NCBI GenBank assembly: GCA_003157745.1
Contig: PMKM01000239.1
Span: 6,746 to 39,129, forward strand
DNA: 32,384 bases
Direction: 5' to 3'
From: Bryobacterales bacterium
GTDB taxonomy: Bacteria; Acidobacteriota; Terriglobia; Bryobacterales; Bryobacteraceae
In this document: piece after piece, positions 16,154 through 24,257 of the stretch
Layout: every line of letters starts with the position of its first letter
How positions within the stretch are numbered: the first letter of the stretch is position 1
The notes under the pieces: model-generated
What the model was told of the DNA's origin: nothing
What the model saw: the letters and a program-made list of their open reading frames with translations, nothing else
Databases searched by the model: none
Made by a program: the position numbers and the translations under genes

Positions 16154-16226
16154 GGGTTCTCCTGTTCGAGGTTTCTGAGCCGGCTCGCGAAAGCCGGTCT
16201 CGGCATTGTACCCTTCAGGAGAACCC
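16154..16226 (-). promoter_or_regulatory. RNA stem-loop that can hide the transposase ribosome binding site
   Basis: GGGTTCTCCTG (16226-16216 on the minus strand) is a perfect 11-base inverted repeat of CAGGAGAACCC (16164-16154). The second arm holds the AGGAG ribosome site right before the ATG. The 51-base loop contains a smaller hairpin, CCGGCT-TTCGCG-AGCCGG. A transcript entering from outside would fold the arms together and block translation, a known protection in IS10 and IS50. A start point inside the element that skips the first arm would leave it open. Confidence 0.6.
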
Positions 16227-16246
16227 TTCGTCATTTCAGCCCTTAT

Positions 16247-16734
16247 ACATTCAAACAGTAACCAATTACCCAGCTTCCGAATACACTTCGACCCTCGATC
16301 ACACCCCCCAACGAACAATCTTTGCCCCTGTTTTCATGGCGCTGCTCTGGTTCCTGCTTACCCATGGAGTAGCCGTCAGCGCCTCGTGCGGGATAATCGG
16401 ATTGGGGCCAGTTCCTCAATGCGTCAAATATTAACAAAACGGGGTGAGTTTGCCCCGCCTGGAGAGGCTCAAGTGCTTGATTCCATTGCAAAGCGTCATC
16501 GAGAAACGGGGCGAATTCACCCCGTTTCGGTAACATCTTGAGTCGCGCCCTGGTCCGCAAGTGCTTTCCTGAGGAGGCCTGACCCAATGCCACGGATGCC
16601 ACGCTGCCATTGGCTCGCCCTGTCCGCGCTCCCGATCTTCGCCACCCTGCAGCGGCGTCCGTCGATCATTCGAATTGTGGAGCGTGTGCCAGTTCTAGAG
16701 GCTGGTCCGGCAGTGCGGAAGAATTGGTCCCGAT
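16247..16734. other. Gap without a recognised gene
   Basis: No frame here has coding character and none was recognised. The only clear structure is the inverted palindrome pair at 16439-16528. The left part, next to the IS end, has lower GC than the neighbouring genes. Confidence 0.5.
16439..16528. repeat. Inverted pair of ACGGGG palindromes
   Basis: The unit at 16439-16457 (ACGGGGTGAGTTTGCCCCG) and the unit at 16503-16528 (GAAACGGGG, eight-base loop, CCCCGTTTC) are imperfect reverse complements of each other, 45 bases apart. Each can also fold on itself. They differ from the CAGGCG palindromes. They could be a small mobile repeat or a transcription end for either strand. Confidence 0.6.
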
Positions 16735-17250
16735 TCACGAAAACAACCCGCGCCACGACCGGTCGAGATGCATCCAGCGCTCGGTGGACCGGAACGAGAT
16801 CGTCGAGGTCTCCGGGACATAGAGCAGCCCATGCCCTTTCGGGCACGCGAACTCAGTCCCGCTCCAATCGAGGATCGCGTGCGAACGCTGCCCCATCGGC
16901 GCGGGGTGTGCCAGCCAGCGGAGACACTCCGGGCAGCGCCGGCGCTGGTCGATCAGCACCCATCGGAACGCGACGACGTACCCGACGATCATGCAATGCC
17001 CGATCGTCGGTCCAGCGATCGGCCACAGGCATAGCCCGCCGAAGAAGACGAGTGGCAACACCAGCGCGATCTTGCCTGCGAAGAATACCCAGCGCCATCC
17101 ACAGCGATTCGCAGGGCACTCCCCCAAGCGCAGCGACGTGGTTGCCGCCAACGCCGGCAGGGACAGTATAGCCATACCCAGCATGAACAGAAGCGGCGGC
17201 CCGATTGGCAGCCGCGGGCAGCAGCGTGGGGTGTGGCGAAGAGCGAACAA
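16735..17250 (-). CDS. Membrane protein with C-terminal zinc-ribbon-like segment, unknown function
   Basis: The 171-residue reading has three hydrophobic segments, about 19-38 (LLFMLGMAILSLPALAATTS), 54-80 (WVFFAGKIALVLPLVFFGGL onward) and 86-99. A cytoplasmic-looking tail follows, with CPECLRWL and later ACPKGHGLLYVPE, a split Cys-x-x-Cys and Cys/His set that could bind zinc. The end, RWMHLDRSWRGLF, looks conserved rather than random. The start is uncertain: the first 20 residues are not signal-like, and an ATG at 17184 would give a shorter protein. It stands in a decayed region, so it may be the remains of a longer gene. No named family recognised. Confidence 0.6.
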   Translation of the reverse strand: MFALRHTPRCCPRLPIGPPLLFMLGMAILSLPALAATTSLRLGECPANRCGWRWVFFAGKIALVLPLVFFGGLCLWPIAGPTIGHCMIVGYVVAFRWVLIDQRRRCPECLRWLAHPAPMGQRSHAILDWSGTEFACPKGHGLLYVPETSTISFRSTERWMHLDRSWRGLFS

Positions 17251-17268
17251 CGCGCACGCCGGCGCCAG

Positions 17269-17540
17269 CTATTGCACCCACATCGTCACGCCGCTTTGGC
17301 TCATCGCAGTGCCCACGCGTACCAGGATCGGGACCGCGCCTGAACCCGCCAGCGCAGGAACCACCGCGTTCACCTGCAAAACGCCGGCCACGGCGCCCGG
17401 GCTTCGCCGGCAGTCTGCAACTGCGCTGGCTGGCCGCCGACCAGTACCATAATCGATTCCTGCGGCGTCGGCGTAACCGGGCCGACGCTGGACGTGTTCA
17501 CCGGAGTCACCGTCCCGTCGGCTCACTCGAGGTCGGAGGA
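17269..17540 (-). pseudogene. Remnant of a TIGR03437-type (Solibacter C-terminal domain) protein
   Basis: Two frames together give the typical end of Solibacter-type secreted proteins. One frame reads DGTVTPVNTSSVGPVTPTPQ, then a GGQPAQLQTAGEA segment. After a frameshift near 17400 the other reads PGAVAGVLQVNAVVPA and ends in SQSGVTMWVQ and a stop. An in-frame TGA lies just before the first segment and nothing recognisable precedes it, so only the C-terminal domain is left. The intact domain is thought to be an Ig-like module at the end of large exported proteins. Confidence 0.75.
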
Positions 17541-18339
17541 AGCCGCCGTGCAGTTCGAAGAGGTCGCGGTCCCCCCCGTTCTGGCATTGGGCTTGAATCG
17601 GGACGGCGCCCGGCCTGTCGGCCGCGACCTGGGTCGCGATGCCGGACGTCAGCCTCCCGATCGCATCCGATGAGCTGTCCGACAGACAAGCAAACTGGCG
17701 AAATGTGAACCCTGAAAGAGACGATTCAAGGGCTGGACAAAGGTGACCCGACGCCGGTCAACCGCGGTCGACGACGCCGCGTGGCTTGAGACGGGTTACT
17801 CTTGGCCGCATTGCCGCCGAACCGGACCGATGGCCGATCAGTGTTCGGAAAAGGCGATCTGAGGCACGACTTCTGGGATGTCCCGGTTGCGTCACCTTTT
17901 CGCCCCGTCGCCATGCAGGATCAAGTGGCATCCGCCGATCATACCGATAGGTGGAGTGTGTGCCGCGCGGCCTTTTCGGAGGTGGGGCAGTTTGCGAGCC
18001 GGCAGCACATGGCTCTGCCTGCAGCCAATGCGGGAATGCGAGCCGGCAGCAAACGGCTCTGCCTGCAGCCGATGCCGGAAGCGGCGTCTTATGAGATTGA
18101 TCGCCGCTCGCGTCTGAACCGCGGATGGTCGGTCGCAAGCCGAGTTGCGGCCAATGCCGGCCGGCATATCCGTGCAAAGGGCGTGATCAGATAGCTTGCC
18201 AGTCGCGAACCATTCCAGACAGCCAATTTCCGGCGGCCCACGTGCGAGCAATTGACTGCATCGGTGTCGTAGCGTGGCAGGCAGAATCGCTCGAAACAAA
18301 TGGCACGTCGGCGGCTGTCCGGTCCCCGGCAGCGAAGAA
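17541..18339. other. Gap without a recognised gene
   Basis: All frames are broken or of low-complexity composition. A 44-base tandem repeat is at 17994-18081. The rest may be eroded mobile or exported-protein genes, but no product could be recognised. Confidence 0.5.
17994..18081. repeat. Two tandem 44-base repeats
   Basis: Both copies begin GCGAGCCGGCAGCA, continue with GGCTCTGCCTGCAGCC, and repeat with a period of 44 bases and a handful of differences. Inside each copy GGCAG and CTGCC can pair. Confidence 0.7.
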
Positions 18340-20658
18340 TCACACCGCAGGACCAACGGCCGCCGCTGACTTGGCGATGCGCACCGTCTCCGCTTCCTTA
18401 AGGCGCGCCTTCTCGGCGGGAGCGAGCAGCGCGGCAGTGTCGATCAGGCGGAACGCCTCGGCGATGCGATCGGCGCTGGCGTCGCCGCTCGATTGGGCTC
18501 GTGCCAAGGCGAGCGTGACCAGGCAATCCGCGGCATCGGGGTGCTGCCATGCAGCGAGCAGCTCGTACGCCCCCTTGGCGAGGGCTTCGGCTTCGACAAA
18601 CTCGCCCGCCGCCAGGCAGGCTCTGGCGAGCAACCCTTCGGCGGAGGCGATCTCAGGCGCGGGAGCGTACGGGTGGGCGCGCCAAAGGTCGACGAGTTCG
18701 CGGCAATCGGCCATGGCGAGATCGGGACGGTTTGCCAACAGGCGGAGTTCGGCGCGTTCGGCCAGAAAAGCGCGGCGCAGGTTGGGCGGGTGTGCCGGTT
18801 CCGCGGGCAGCTCCCTGCGGGCCTCATCCGCCAAACCGCATTGGCGAAGCATGGCGGCCAACTTGACCCGGTACCGCCCGGCCGTGCTTGCGGCCCCACC
18901 CGATTCGAGATGGGCGACGCCCTCGCGCATCAATTCGATGGGAAGGGTGGATTGGCCGGTGGGCCACAACTCGTCGCCGAGATCGGCGATATCTTCCCAG
19001 GCAAGGTTCCGGCGGGCGGCCGGAGTCTCCGGGGAGCGAAACAAATCCGCGGCGGACCGCGCGACGTCCAGCCCAGTCTCGATTTCTCCCAGATGCAAGT
19101 GGCAGACGGCCTTATAACGTAGCACGTGGGCGCGCAATGAGATGCTGTTGGGTCCCCCGGGAAGCGAGTTGAGGGCTTGGCCGATTTCGCCGAGCGCGGC
19201 TTGGAAATCGCCGTTGTACAGGTGCGCCTGGGCGAGCATGGTGAAGGTGACGGCGGGCCCGGTAACGTCGGCGCCGCTGGTCTTCTGCTTCTCTAGTATG
19301 GCTACGACTGAGGCGCAGGCAGGGCCTGCCGCGGAAATGTGATGGCGGCGGACCGCGACCCGGAAGAAGCCGCTCCAGACGTTACCCGCCAGCGCCGGGC
19401 TGCCGGCGACTTCGGCTTGGCATTCGAGACACTTGCGGTATTGGAACTCCGCGGCTGGCCAATCGTCGACCACACCATAGGCTGTACCCAGGCCCTGGTG
19501 GCAGGCGGCGATCATGAAGGCATTGTCCTGGCCGAATGCGAGCGACCGCTGGAGCATGGTCTCTTTCAGCTCGATTTCCTTGTCGAAATCGGCTCGTCCG
19601 TGACACTCATCCGCCTCCAGCGCCATCTGCAAGAGACGCTGCCGGTCCAGCAGCAGGCGGCCCGCCGGGGTCCAGAGAATGAGGTGCAACAGCATCGTGC
19701 CGTCGCAGTAGCCCAGCGGAATCAGGTTGCCCACGGCCATGACGCCGGCGATGACCGCGTTGAAGGACACGACCCACCACCAACTCTGCCAAGCGGTTCC
19801 AGGCAGGGAATAGAAGACGGCAAGAAGAGCCAGACAGGTGAGCGCATTAACGGCGGGGCCGGCGGCGACCACGGCGATTTGGTTGATGCGCAGATTGCGA
19901 TCGGAAACCGGGATGGCGCCTGTGTATCCCCCGCTCTCGAACAGCCGTCCCAGGTCGAAGCGGAATTGGAAGCCGGACTGGCCGCGCCAGAAAGCGAACG
20001 GTCCGATGGAGATCACTTGGACTTTGAAGCCGACGGCCCAGGCGACGATGGTGTGCCCCCATTCATGCAAGGCCGTCTGGACGAAGATAAACCCCAGGAA
20101 CCCCAGCCACCATGTCCAACCCGAGCGCCACACGGGCATGCCGGTGCGTTTCGCGTACATCTCAAACGGCGCCTGGATAACAAATGCGGCCATCCACAAG
20201 ATGGTCAGGACCACCTGCTGTGCCTTCGACTTACGTTTGGAGTTCCAGAAGTCCGTGGTGGGCTTGGCCGGAGCGGCGTCGGCCGGCGCGCGCCGCGACG
20301 ACTTGGTCGAGAACTCCCAAAGGCCAATCGCGCCGGCAATCGTGAGCCAGGGGATTCCAACGAGCAGCAGGACCGAGGTGACGATGCCGACGGGACGTGC
20401 CCACCGTTTATCGCGCTTCATGCCCGAAGCGGTTAGCCAGCAGAGTAGCGCGGTAATCAAAAGGTAAAGGTGGGCGAAACCGTAGGCCCGGAGCAGCATG
20501 GAAGAGGGACCGCCAGCGTATTCCCCGAAGAGCAGCCGGCCCCAGAAATCGACGTACAGGACGTGGCGGACCACGAACTGGCCGGCGAAGATGAACAGGA
20601 ACCCGAGGGCATCGAACATCCAGCGAATCAAGATTCGGCGGTTGGGTAGGTGGCGCAT
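18340..20658 (-). CDS. M50 (site-2-type) membrane metalloprotease with long TPR-like tail
   Basis: A 772-residue protein. The first 340 residues hold several membrane segments and a zinc protease core. HEWGH (H198, E199, H202) lies at the start of a membrane helix, and the third ligand is D319 in NLIPLGYCDG, as in site-2 proteases that cut inside membranes. A cytoplasmic part of about 430 residues follows, made of Ala/Leu-rich helical pairs resembling TPR repeats (for example FTMLAQAHLYNGDFQAALGE). The start at 20658 has GGGG a few bases upstream. An ATG 28 codons earlier gives a poor sequence. It may release a membrane-bound regulator, with the repeat part sensing or recruiting it. The tail end is divergent. 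Confidence 0.82.
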   Translation of the reverse strand: MRHLPNRRILIRWMFDALGFLFIFAGQFVVRHVLYVDFWGRLLFGEYAGGPSSMLLRAYGFAHLYLLITALLCWLTASGMKRDKRWARPVGIVTSVLLLVGIPWLTIAGAIGLWEFSTKSSRRAPADAAPAKPTTDFWNSKRKSKAQQVVLTILWMAAFVIQAPFEMYAKRTGMPVWRSGWTWWLGFLGFIFVQTALHEWGHTIVAWAVGFKVQVISIGPFAFWRGQSGFQFRFDLGRLFESGGYTGAIPVSDRNLRINQIAVVAAGPAVNALTCLALLAVFYSLPGTAWQSWWWVVSFNAVIAGVMAVGNLIPLGYCDGTMLLHLILWTPAGRLLLDRQRLLQMALEADECHGRADFDKEIELKETMLQRSLAFGQDNAFMIAACHQGLGTAYGVVDDWPAAEFQYRKCLECQAEVAGSPALAGNVWSGFFRVAVRRHHISAAGPACASVVAILEKQKTSGADVTGPAVTFTMLAQAHLYNGDFQAALGEIGQALNSLPGGPNSISLRAHVLRYKAVCHLHLGEIETGLDVARSAADLFRSPETPAARRNLAWEDIADLGDELWPTGQSTLPIELMREGVAHLESGGAASTAGRYRVKLAAMLRQCGLADEARRELPAEPAHPPNLRRAFLAERAELRLLANRPDLAMADCRELVDLWRAHPYAPAPEIASAEGLLARACLAAGEFVEAEALAKGAYELLAAWQHPDAADCLVTLALARAQSSGDASADRIAEAFRLIDTAALLAPAEKARLKEAETVRIAKSAAAVGPAV

Positions 20659-20893
20659 TGCGCCCCAATGTAGCAGGCGCGGCCGGCACAAAGAAGACTG
20701 ACCAAAGATAGTGGGAGTTGGCTCTCTGTGCGCCCATCTCACTGCACCGGAACGAGAGTGACGCAGACGGCAGCCAAGGCCGCGATGCGGCGACTAACGA
20801 CAGACCGCGAACAGCGACGGCTCGTCCTACTGGTCACTTCCCGTCTCCGCTCGCGCGGTGTTTTTTGTTCGACTGTCTCTCTCGGGCGGCTGG

Positions 20894-21364
20894 TCAACGC
20901 GGCTGCGGATCGGTGCGTGAGTCGCTGCGCGAGTCGCCGCGTTTGATCTGGGCGCGGCGGCGGCCGGATTCCAGATTGGCGGCGGCTTTCTCCTTGGCGG
21001 CCTCGCTGATCTGGACGCGGTTGTTGACAGCCACGGCGCCGGCGGCTTTGGCCATGCGGGTGGCGGCGCCCTTGTGTTGCACGACGCTGGTGTGACCCTC
21101 GATGGTGGCGACGCCGCCCTGGACGTGAACCTGTAGATGATCCAGCGAGATCTTCTTCGACCGGGCGAGGCGGGCGCGGATGTCGGCTTCCATTTGCGAA
21201 TCGGATACATGCGGCTGCGCGGCGGGAGCGGCGGTTCTAGGCCGCGCGGCGGGCACGGCGGCCTTGGGTTGCGCGGGGGCTCCAGTCGATGGCGTGCGCA
21301 CGGTCTGCGCGCCGGCGGCGGCGGCAAGCAGCGCTAGCGCGGTCAGGACACGAACCGAAGACAT
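20894..21364 (-). CDS. Exported BON-domain protein
   Basis: A 156-residue protein with a signal peptide (about 1-20), then a Pro/Ala-rich linker (23-52) and one BON domain (54-120: MEADIRARLARSKK, LQVHVQGGVATIEGHT, VNNRVQIS). BON domains bind phospholipid or other envelope parts, as in OsmY. The tail is basic and Arg-rich, ending in a Ser-Asp-Ser-Arg stretch. The start at 21364 is preferred over a TTG two codons upstream. It diverges from the csm operon across 82 bases that must hold both promoters. Confidence 0.85.
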   Translation of the reverse strand: MSSVRVLTALALLAAAAGAQTVRTPSTGAPAQPKAAVPAARPRTAAPAAQPHVSDSQMEADIRARLARSKKISLDHLQVHVQGGVATIEGHTSVVQHKGAATRMAKAAGAVAVNNRVQISEAAKEKAAANLESGRRRAQIKRGDSRSDSRTDPQPR

Positions 21365-21446
21365 ATACAAGGAGTGCGCCGCGCCCGTCGTACCTCTCAG
21401 GTTTCTGTGCTACAGTTAGTCTTTCTCAAGGCTTAGAGCACTTTTC

Positions 21447-22913
21447 ATGGCCGAACAAATCCTGCTCCAAGGCAAAATCCTGGGCACCGAAAACTTTCTC
21501 TCGGCGGCAGCCGCCGAGACGCGCCCCGCGCGGAGCGCCGGCGAGGACTTACTGGCCGGGCGTTCGCAGTGGATCACCCTGATGAGCGAAGTGCTGCCGC
21601 GGGCGCTGCTGGCGGAGCTGGGCCTGGCGCGCATCCTATTGGGATCGAGCGGCGGCGGGCAGTTTCTGCTGGTGCTGCCGGGCACCGTGCGCGAGACGGC
21701 GGAAGAATTCCTGCGGGCGGCGGCGCGGCAAATGTCCGAGCTGAGCTTGGGCCGCGTGAAGCTGGTCTGGGGCGTGACGGACAACCTGGGCGACTGGTCG
21801 GTGATCCGGCGCCGGTTGAACGAGGCGCTCGATCATCAACGCAACCGGCCGCTGGCGGACGCGAGCGAGGGTGCGTTTGTGCCGGCCGTGGCGGCCTCGA
21901 ACGCCGCGGCGGATGCGTATTTCTCGAAGGAACTGGGCAGCAAGGTGCGCGAGGCAGCGCAGGTGGGCTGGTCGCCGGAATCGCCGGGGAAGGTATCGAT
22001 CGAGGGCGGCAAGTACACCTGGAGCCTGACCGCGAATCTGTCGCCGGACGCGATCCTGCTGGCGCGCCACGCGGCGCCGAGCGACGACGGCAAGCAGGCC
22101 GCACCGGTGCAGACGCTGGCGCGGCGTTCGCAGGGGCGCTCGATCTGGGGCGTGCTGCGCGGCGACGTGGATAACTTCGGATTGCGCTTGCGGCGCGTCA
22201 ATTCGATTGAAGAGCACGTGCCGCTGTCGGTGCTGTATAAGCAGTTTTTCGCCGGCGAGCTGGAAGTGCTCTGCTCGATGCCGGAGTTCTGGCGCAAGGT
22301 GAGCATCCTTTATTGCGGCGGCGACGATTTCGCCGTGTACGGGGCGTGGGACGCGTTGATCGCGCTGGCGCGCGAGGTGCAGCGGCTGTTCCACCGGTTC
22401 ACGGAAGAGAATTTGAAGGAGTATCCGGGGCAGGAGGGCAAGACCATTTCGATGGCGATCGCTCTCGCGCCGGAGGCCTACTATCCGCTGGCGGCGGTCT
22501 ATGAGGACGCCGGGCGCAACTTGGCGCTGGCGAAATCGGCCGACAAGGATTGCATTTATCTGCTGGGCCGCATCCTCGAATGGCGCCACCTGGCGGACGC
22601 AGCGGAATTGAAAGACACCGTGACGCGGCTGGTGCACGATTTCCGCATGTCGCGGCAGTTCCTGTATCAACTACGCAGCTTCTACCGGCACGAAGCGTAC
22701 GCCGACGGGCCGGCCGGGCAGGCGGAAACGCAGCGCACGTGGCGTTTCCAGCGCCGTTTCAACCGCATCCTGAGCGGCACGCGCGATCGCGAGTTTCAAA
22801 AGCTGCGCACGCATTTGATTAACGAAATGAGCGGCCGCAAGTCGGCCGAAGTGAAGATGCGGCCCGCCGGGCTGGTGGCCCTGGAGTGGGCCAGATTGGT
22901 GACCGAGGTCTAA
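21447..22913 (+). CDS. csm1: Cas10/Csm1 without HD domain, type III-A effector large subunit
   Basis: Cas10 is the large subunit of type III CRISPR complexes. Its Palm domains make cyclic oligoadenylate when target RNA is bound. This 488-residue protein has Palm2 motifs GVLRGDVDNFG and ILYCGGDDFAVYG, with GGDD at 291-294 intact, so cyclase activity is expected. It begins directly with Palm1 (LLGSSGGGQFLLVLPG). The HD nuclease domain of about 250 residues found at the N-terminus of most Csm1 is absent. No upstream frame supplies it: the 82 bases before are intergenic and the next gene is opposite. The Cys-rich zinc segment before Palm2 is also missing. First gene of a five-gene operon with almost no gaps. 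Confidence 0.92.
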   Translation: MAEQILLQGKILGTENFLSAAAAETRPARSAGEDLLAGRSQWITLMSEVLPRALLAELGLARILLGSSGGGQFLLVLPGTVRETAEEFLRAAARQMSELSLGRVKLVWGVTDNLGDWSVIRRRLNEALDHQRNRPLADASEGAFVPAVAASNAAADAYFSKELGSKVREAAQVGWSPESPGKVSIEGGKYTWSLTANLSPDAILLARHAAPSDDGKQAAPVQTLARRSQGRSIWGVLRGDVDNFGLRLRRVNSIEEHVPLSVLYKQFFAGELEVLCSMPEFWRKVSILYCGGDDFAVYGAWDALIALAREVQRLFHRFTEENLKEYPGQEGKTISMAIALAPEAYYPLAAVYEDAGRNLALAKSADKDCIYLLGRILEWRHLADAAELKDTVTRLVHDFRMSRQFLYQLRSFYRHEAYADGPAGQAETQRTWRFQRRFNRILSGTRDREFQKLRTHLINEMSGRKSAEVKMRPAGLVALEWARLVTEV

Positions 22914-22916
22914 CAC

Positions 22917-23414
22917 ATGGCACAAGAGAACGAACAGCGGACGCGGGAGGCACGGCCACCGCGGGAAGGGCGCCCGCCGCAAGGCGACCGGGGCCCGCGC
23001 CCGGGCGGCGATCGCGGAGAACGCGGCGACCGTGGCGACCGCAGAGGACCCGACCGCGGGCGATTCGAAGCCCCGCCGGAGATCGAGCTCGAGAAGCTCA
23101 TCCACGACAGCCTGTATCTGGACAACCAGGCGCACGCCGTCGTCAGCCGCATGCGCGACATGGATTCCGGCACCAAGAGCCAGTTGCGACGCCTGTACGG
23201 CGCGGTGCGCCGCGCGGTGCGGACGCCGGAGAGCGAGCGCCAGCACGAGTTCGTGATGCTGCGCGCGCGCCTCGCATATACGATCGCGCGGCACGGATTG
23301 CGCAGCCTGGATCAACTGGAAAAACTGCTGCTGCAGGTGACGCGGAAGAACGACATCAAGGGATACGAACGGTTCAAGGACCTGTTCGAGGCCATCGTGG
23401 CCTACAACGAGTAA
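22917..23414 (+). CDS. csm2: Csm2 small subunit with RG-rich N-terminal tail
   Basis: A 165-residue protein. Residues about 55-165 form the helical small subunit that lines the guide-target duplex (LEKLIHDSLYLDNQAHAVVS, FVMLRARLAYTIARHGLR, YERFKDLFEAIVAYNE). The first 50 residues are a low-complexity tail rich in Arg, Gly, Pro and Asp (GDRGERGDRGDRR), resembling RGG-type RNA-binding tails and not part of the usual Csm2. It starts three bases after csm1 and ends three before csm3. The tail might add RNA affinity or be a linker. Confidence 0.85.
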   Translation: MAQENEQRTREARPPREGRPPQGDRGPRPGGDRGERGDRGDRRGPDRGRFEAPPEIELEKLIHDSLYLDNQAHAVVSRMRDMDSGTKSQLRRLYGAVRRAVRTPESERQHEFVMLRARLAYTIARHGLRSLDQLEKLLLQVTRKNDIKGYERFKDLFEAIVAYNE

Positions 23415-23417
23415 AGC

Positions 23418-24257
23418 ATGAGCGCACACACTTCCCAAACCGAGTTGAAACTCATCGGCAAGCTGATCCTGGAAGCGGAGATGACCTGCGAAACCGGCCT
23501 GCACGTCGGCGCCGGCAAGGGTTCGCTCGAAATCGGCGGTTCCGATAATCCGGTGGCGAAAGACGCCTTCGGCAGGCCATATGTGCCGGGCAGTTCGCTG
23601 CGCGGCAAGATCCGTTCGCTGCTGGAGCAGAGCTCCGGCCTGGCGGTGCCGGCCGAGATGGTCTACCTGTCGCGCCGCAAGGGCCAGGAAGTCCGCATCC
23701 ACCAGAGCGACCGCGCCGACGACGACATTTGTCTCCTGTTCGGCCGCAGTCCGGGCCGCATGGAGCGGGTGGCGGGCGAAACGCTCGAGACCACGCAGGC
23801 CACGCCGGCGCGGTTGGCGGTGTTCGACGCGCCGCTCGACGTCGAGAGCATCACGGCGCAGATGCGCGAGAATCTGGACGACGAACTGACCGAGGTCAAG
23901 AACGAGAACGCCATCGACCGCATCACGTCGCAGGCGAACCCGCGCACGCTTGAGCGGGTGCCGGCCGGCGCGCGTTTCCAGGCGCGGCTGGTGATGGACG
24001 TGCTGTGCGAGGAAGATGCGCCGCTGTTCCTGCGCGTGCTGGAAGGGCTGCGGCTGCTTGAGGACGACGCGCTCGGCGGCGGCGGCTCCCGCGGCAGCGG
24101 ACGCGTATCGTTCGGCAAGCTGCGCCTGGTGTGGCGCGGTCGCGACTATTACGCCAAGGGCGCGGCGGAAAAAGAAATCGCGGCGGGCGCCGCCTTGGGA
24201 GAGATTCAGGCAGCGGTGGCCGCGGCGGCCTTCGCCTTCCTGCGCGAGGAAGCATGA
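23418..24257 (+). CDS. csm3: Csm3 RAMP backbone subunit (target RNA cleavage)
   Basis: A 279-residue Cas7-like RAMP protein forming the filament of the complex and cutting target RNA at six-base steps. The N-terminal signature GLHVGAGKGSLEIGGSDNPV and YVPGSSLRGKIRSLLE is typical of Csm3. D43 in GGSDNPV lines up with the catalytic Asp (D33 in Streptococcus thermophilus, from memory). The glycine-rich loop GGGGSRGSGRVSFG is near residues 221-234. The last 40 residues are Ala-rich. It ends in an ATGA overlap with csm4. Confidence 0.93.
   Translation: MSAHTSQTELKLIGKLILEAEMTCETGLHVGAGKGSLEIGGSDNPVAKDAFGRPYVPGSSLRGKIRSLLEQSSGLAVPAEMVYLSRRKGQEVRIHQSDRADDDICLLFGRSPGRMERVAGETLETTQATPARLAVFDAPLDVESITAQMRENLDDELTEVKNENAIDRITSQANPRTLERVPAGARFQARLVMDVLCEEDAPLFLRVLEGLRLLEDDALGGGGSRGSGRVSFGKLRLVWRGRDYYAKGAAEKEIAAGAALGEIQAAVAAAAFAFLREEA

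Larger units (their letters stand above)
14736..16246 (-). mobile_element. IS110-family insertion element with IS1111-type features
   Basis: The element encodes a DEDD/serine transposase on the minus strand. Near its ends are subterminal inverted repeats, ATAAGGGCT (14736-14744) and AGCCCTTAT (16238-16246). The 5' end before the transposase is short (about 95 bases) and the 3' end is long (about 320 bases), as in the IS1111 subgroup. TTGACA (14750-14745) points outward at the 3' end, and TATAAG (16247-16242) lies at the 5' end. On a circle with joined ends they could sit about 17 bases apart and drive the transposase. True termini are a few bases outside the given coordinates. No target duplication is expected in this family. 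Confidence 0.7.

Noticed and set aside
14957..16318. 453-residue frame overlapping the transposase on the same strand
   Set aside because: Gly/Arg-rich shadow of the IS110 transposase in another frame.
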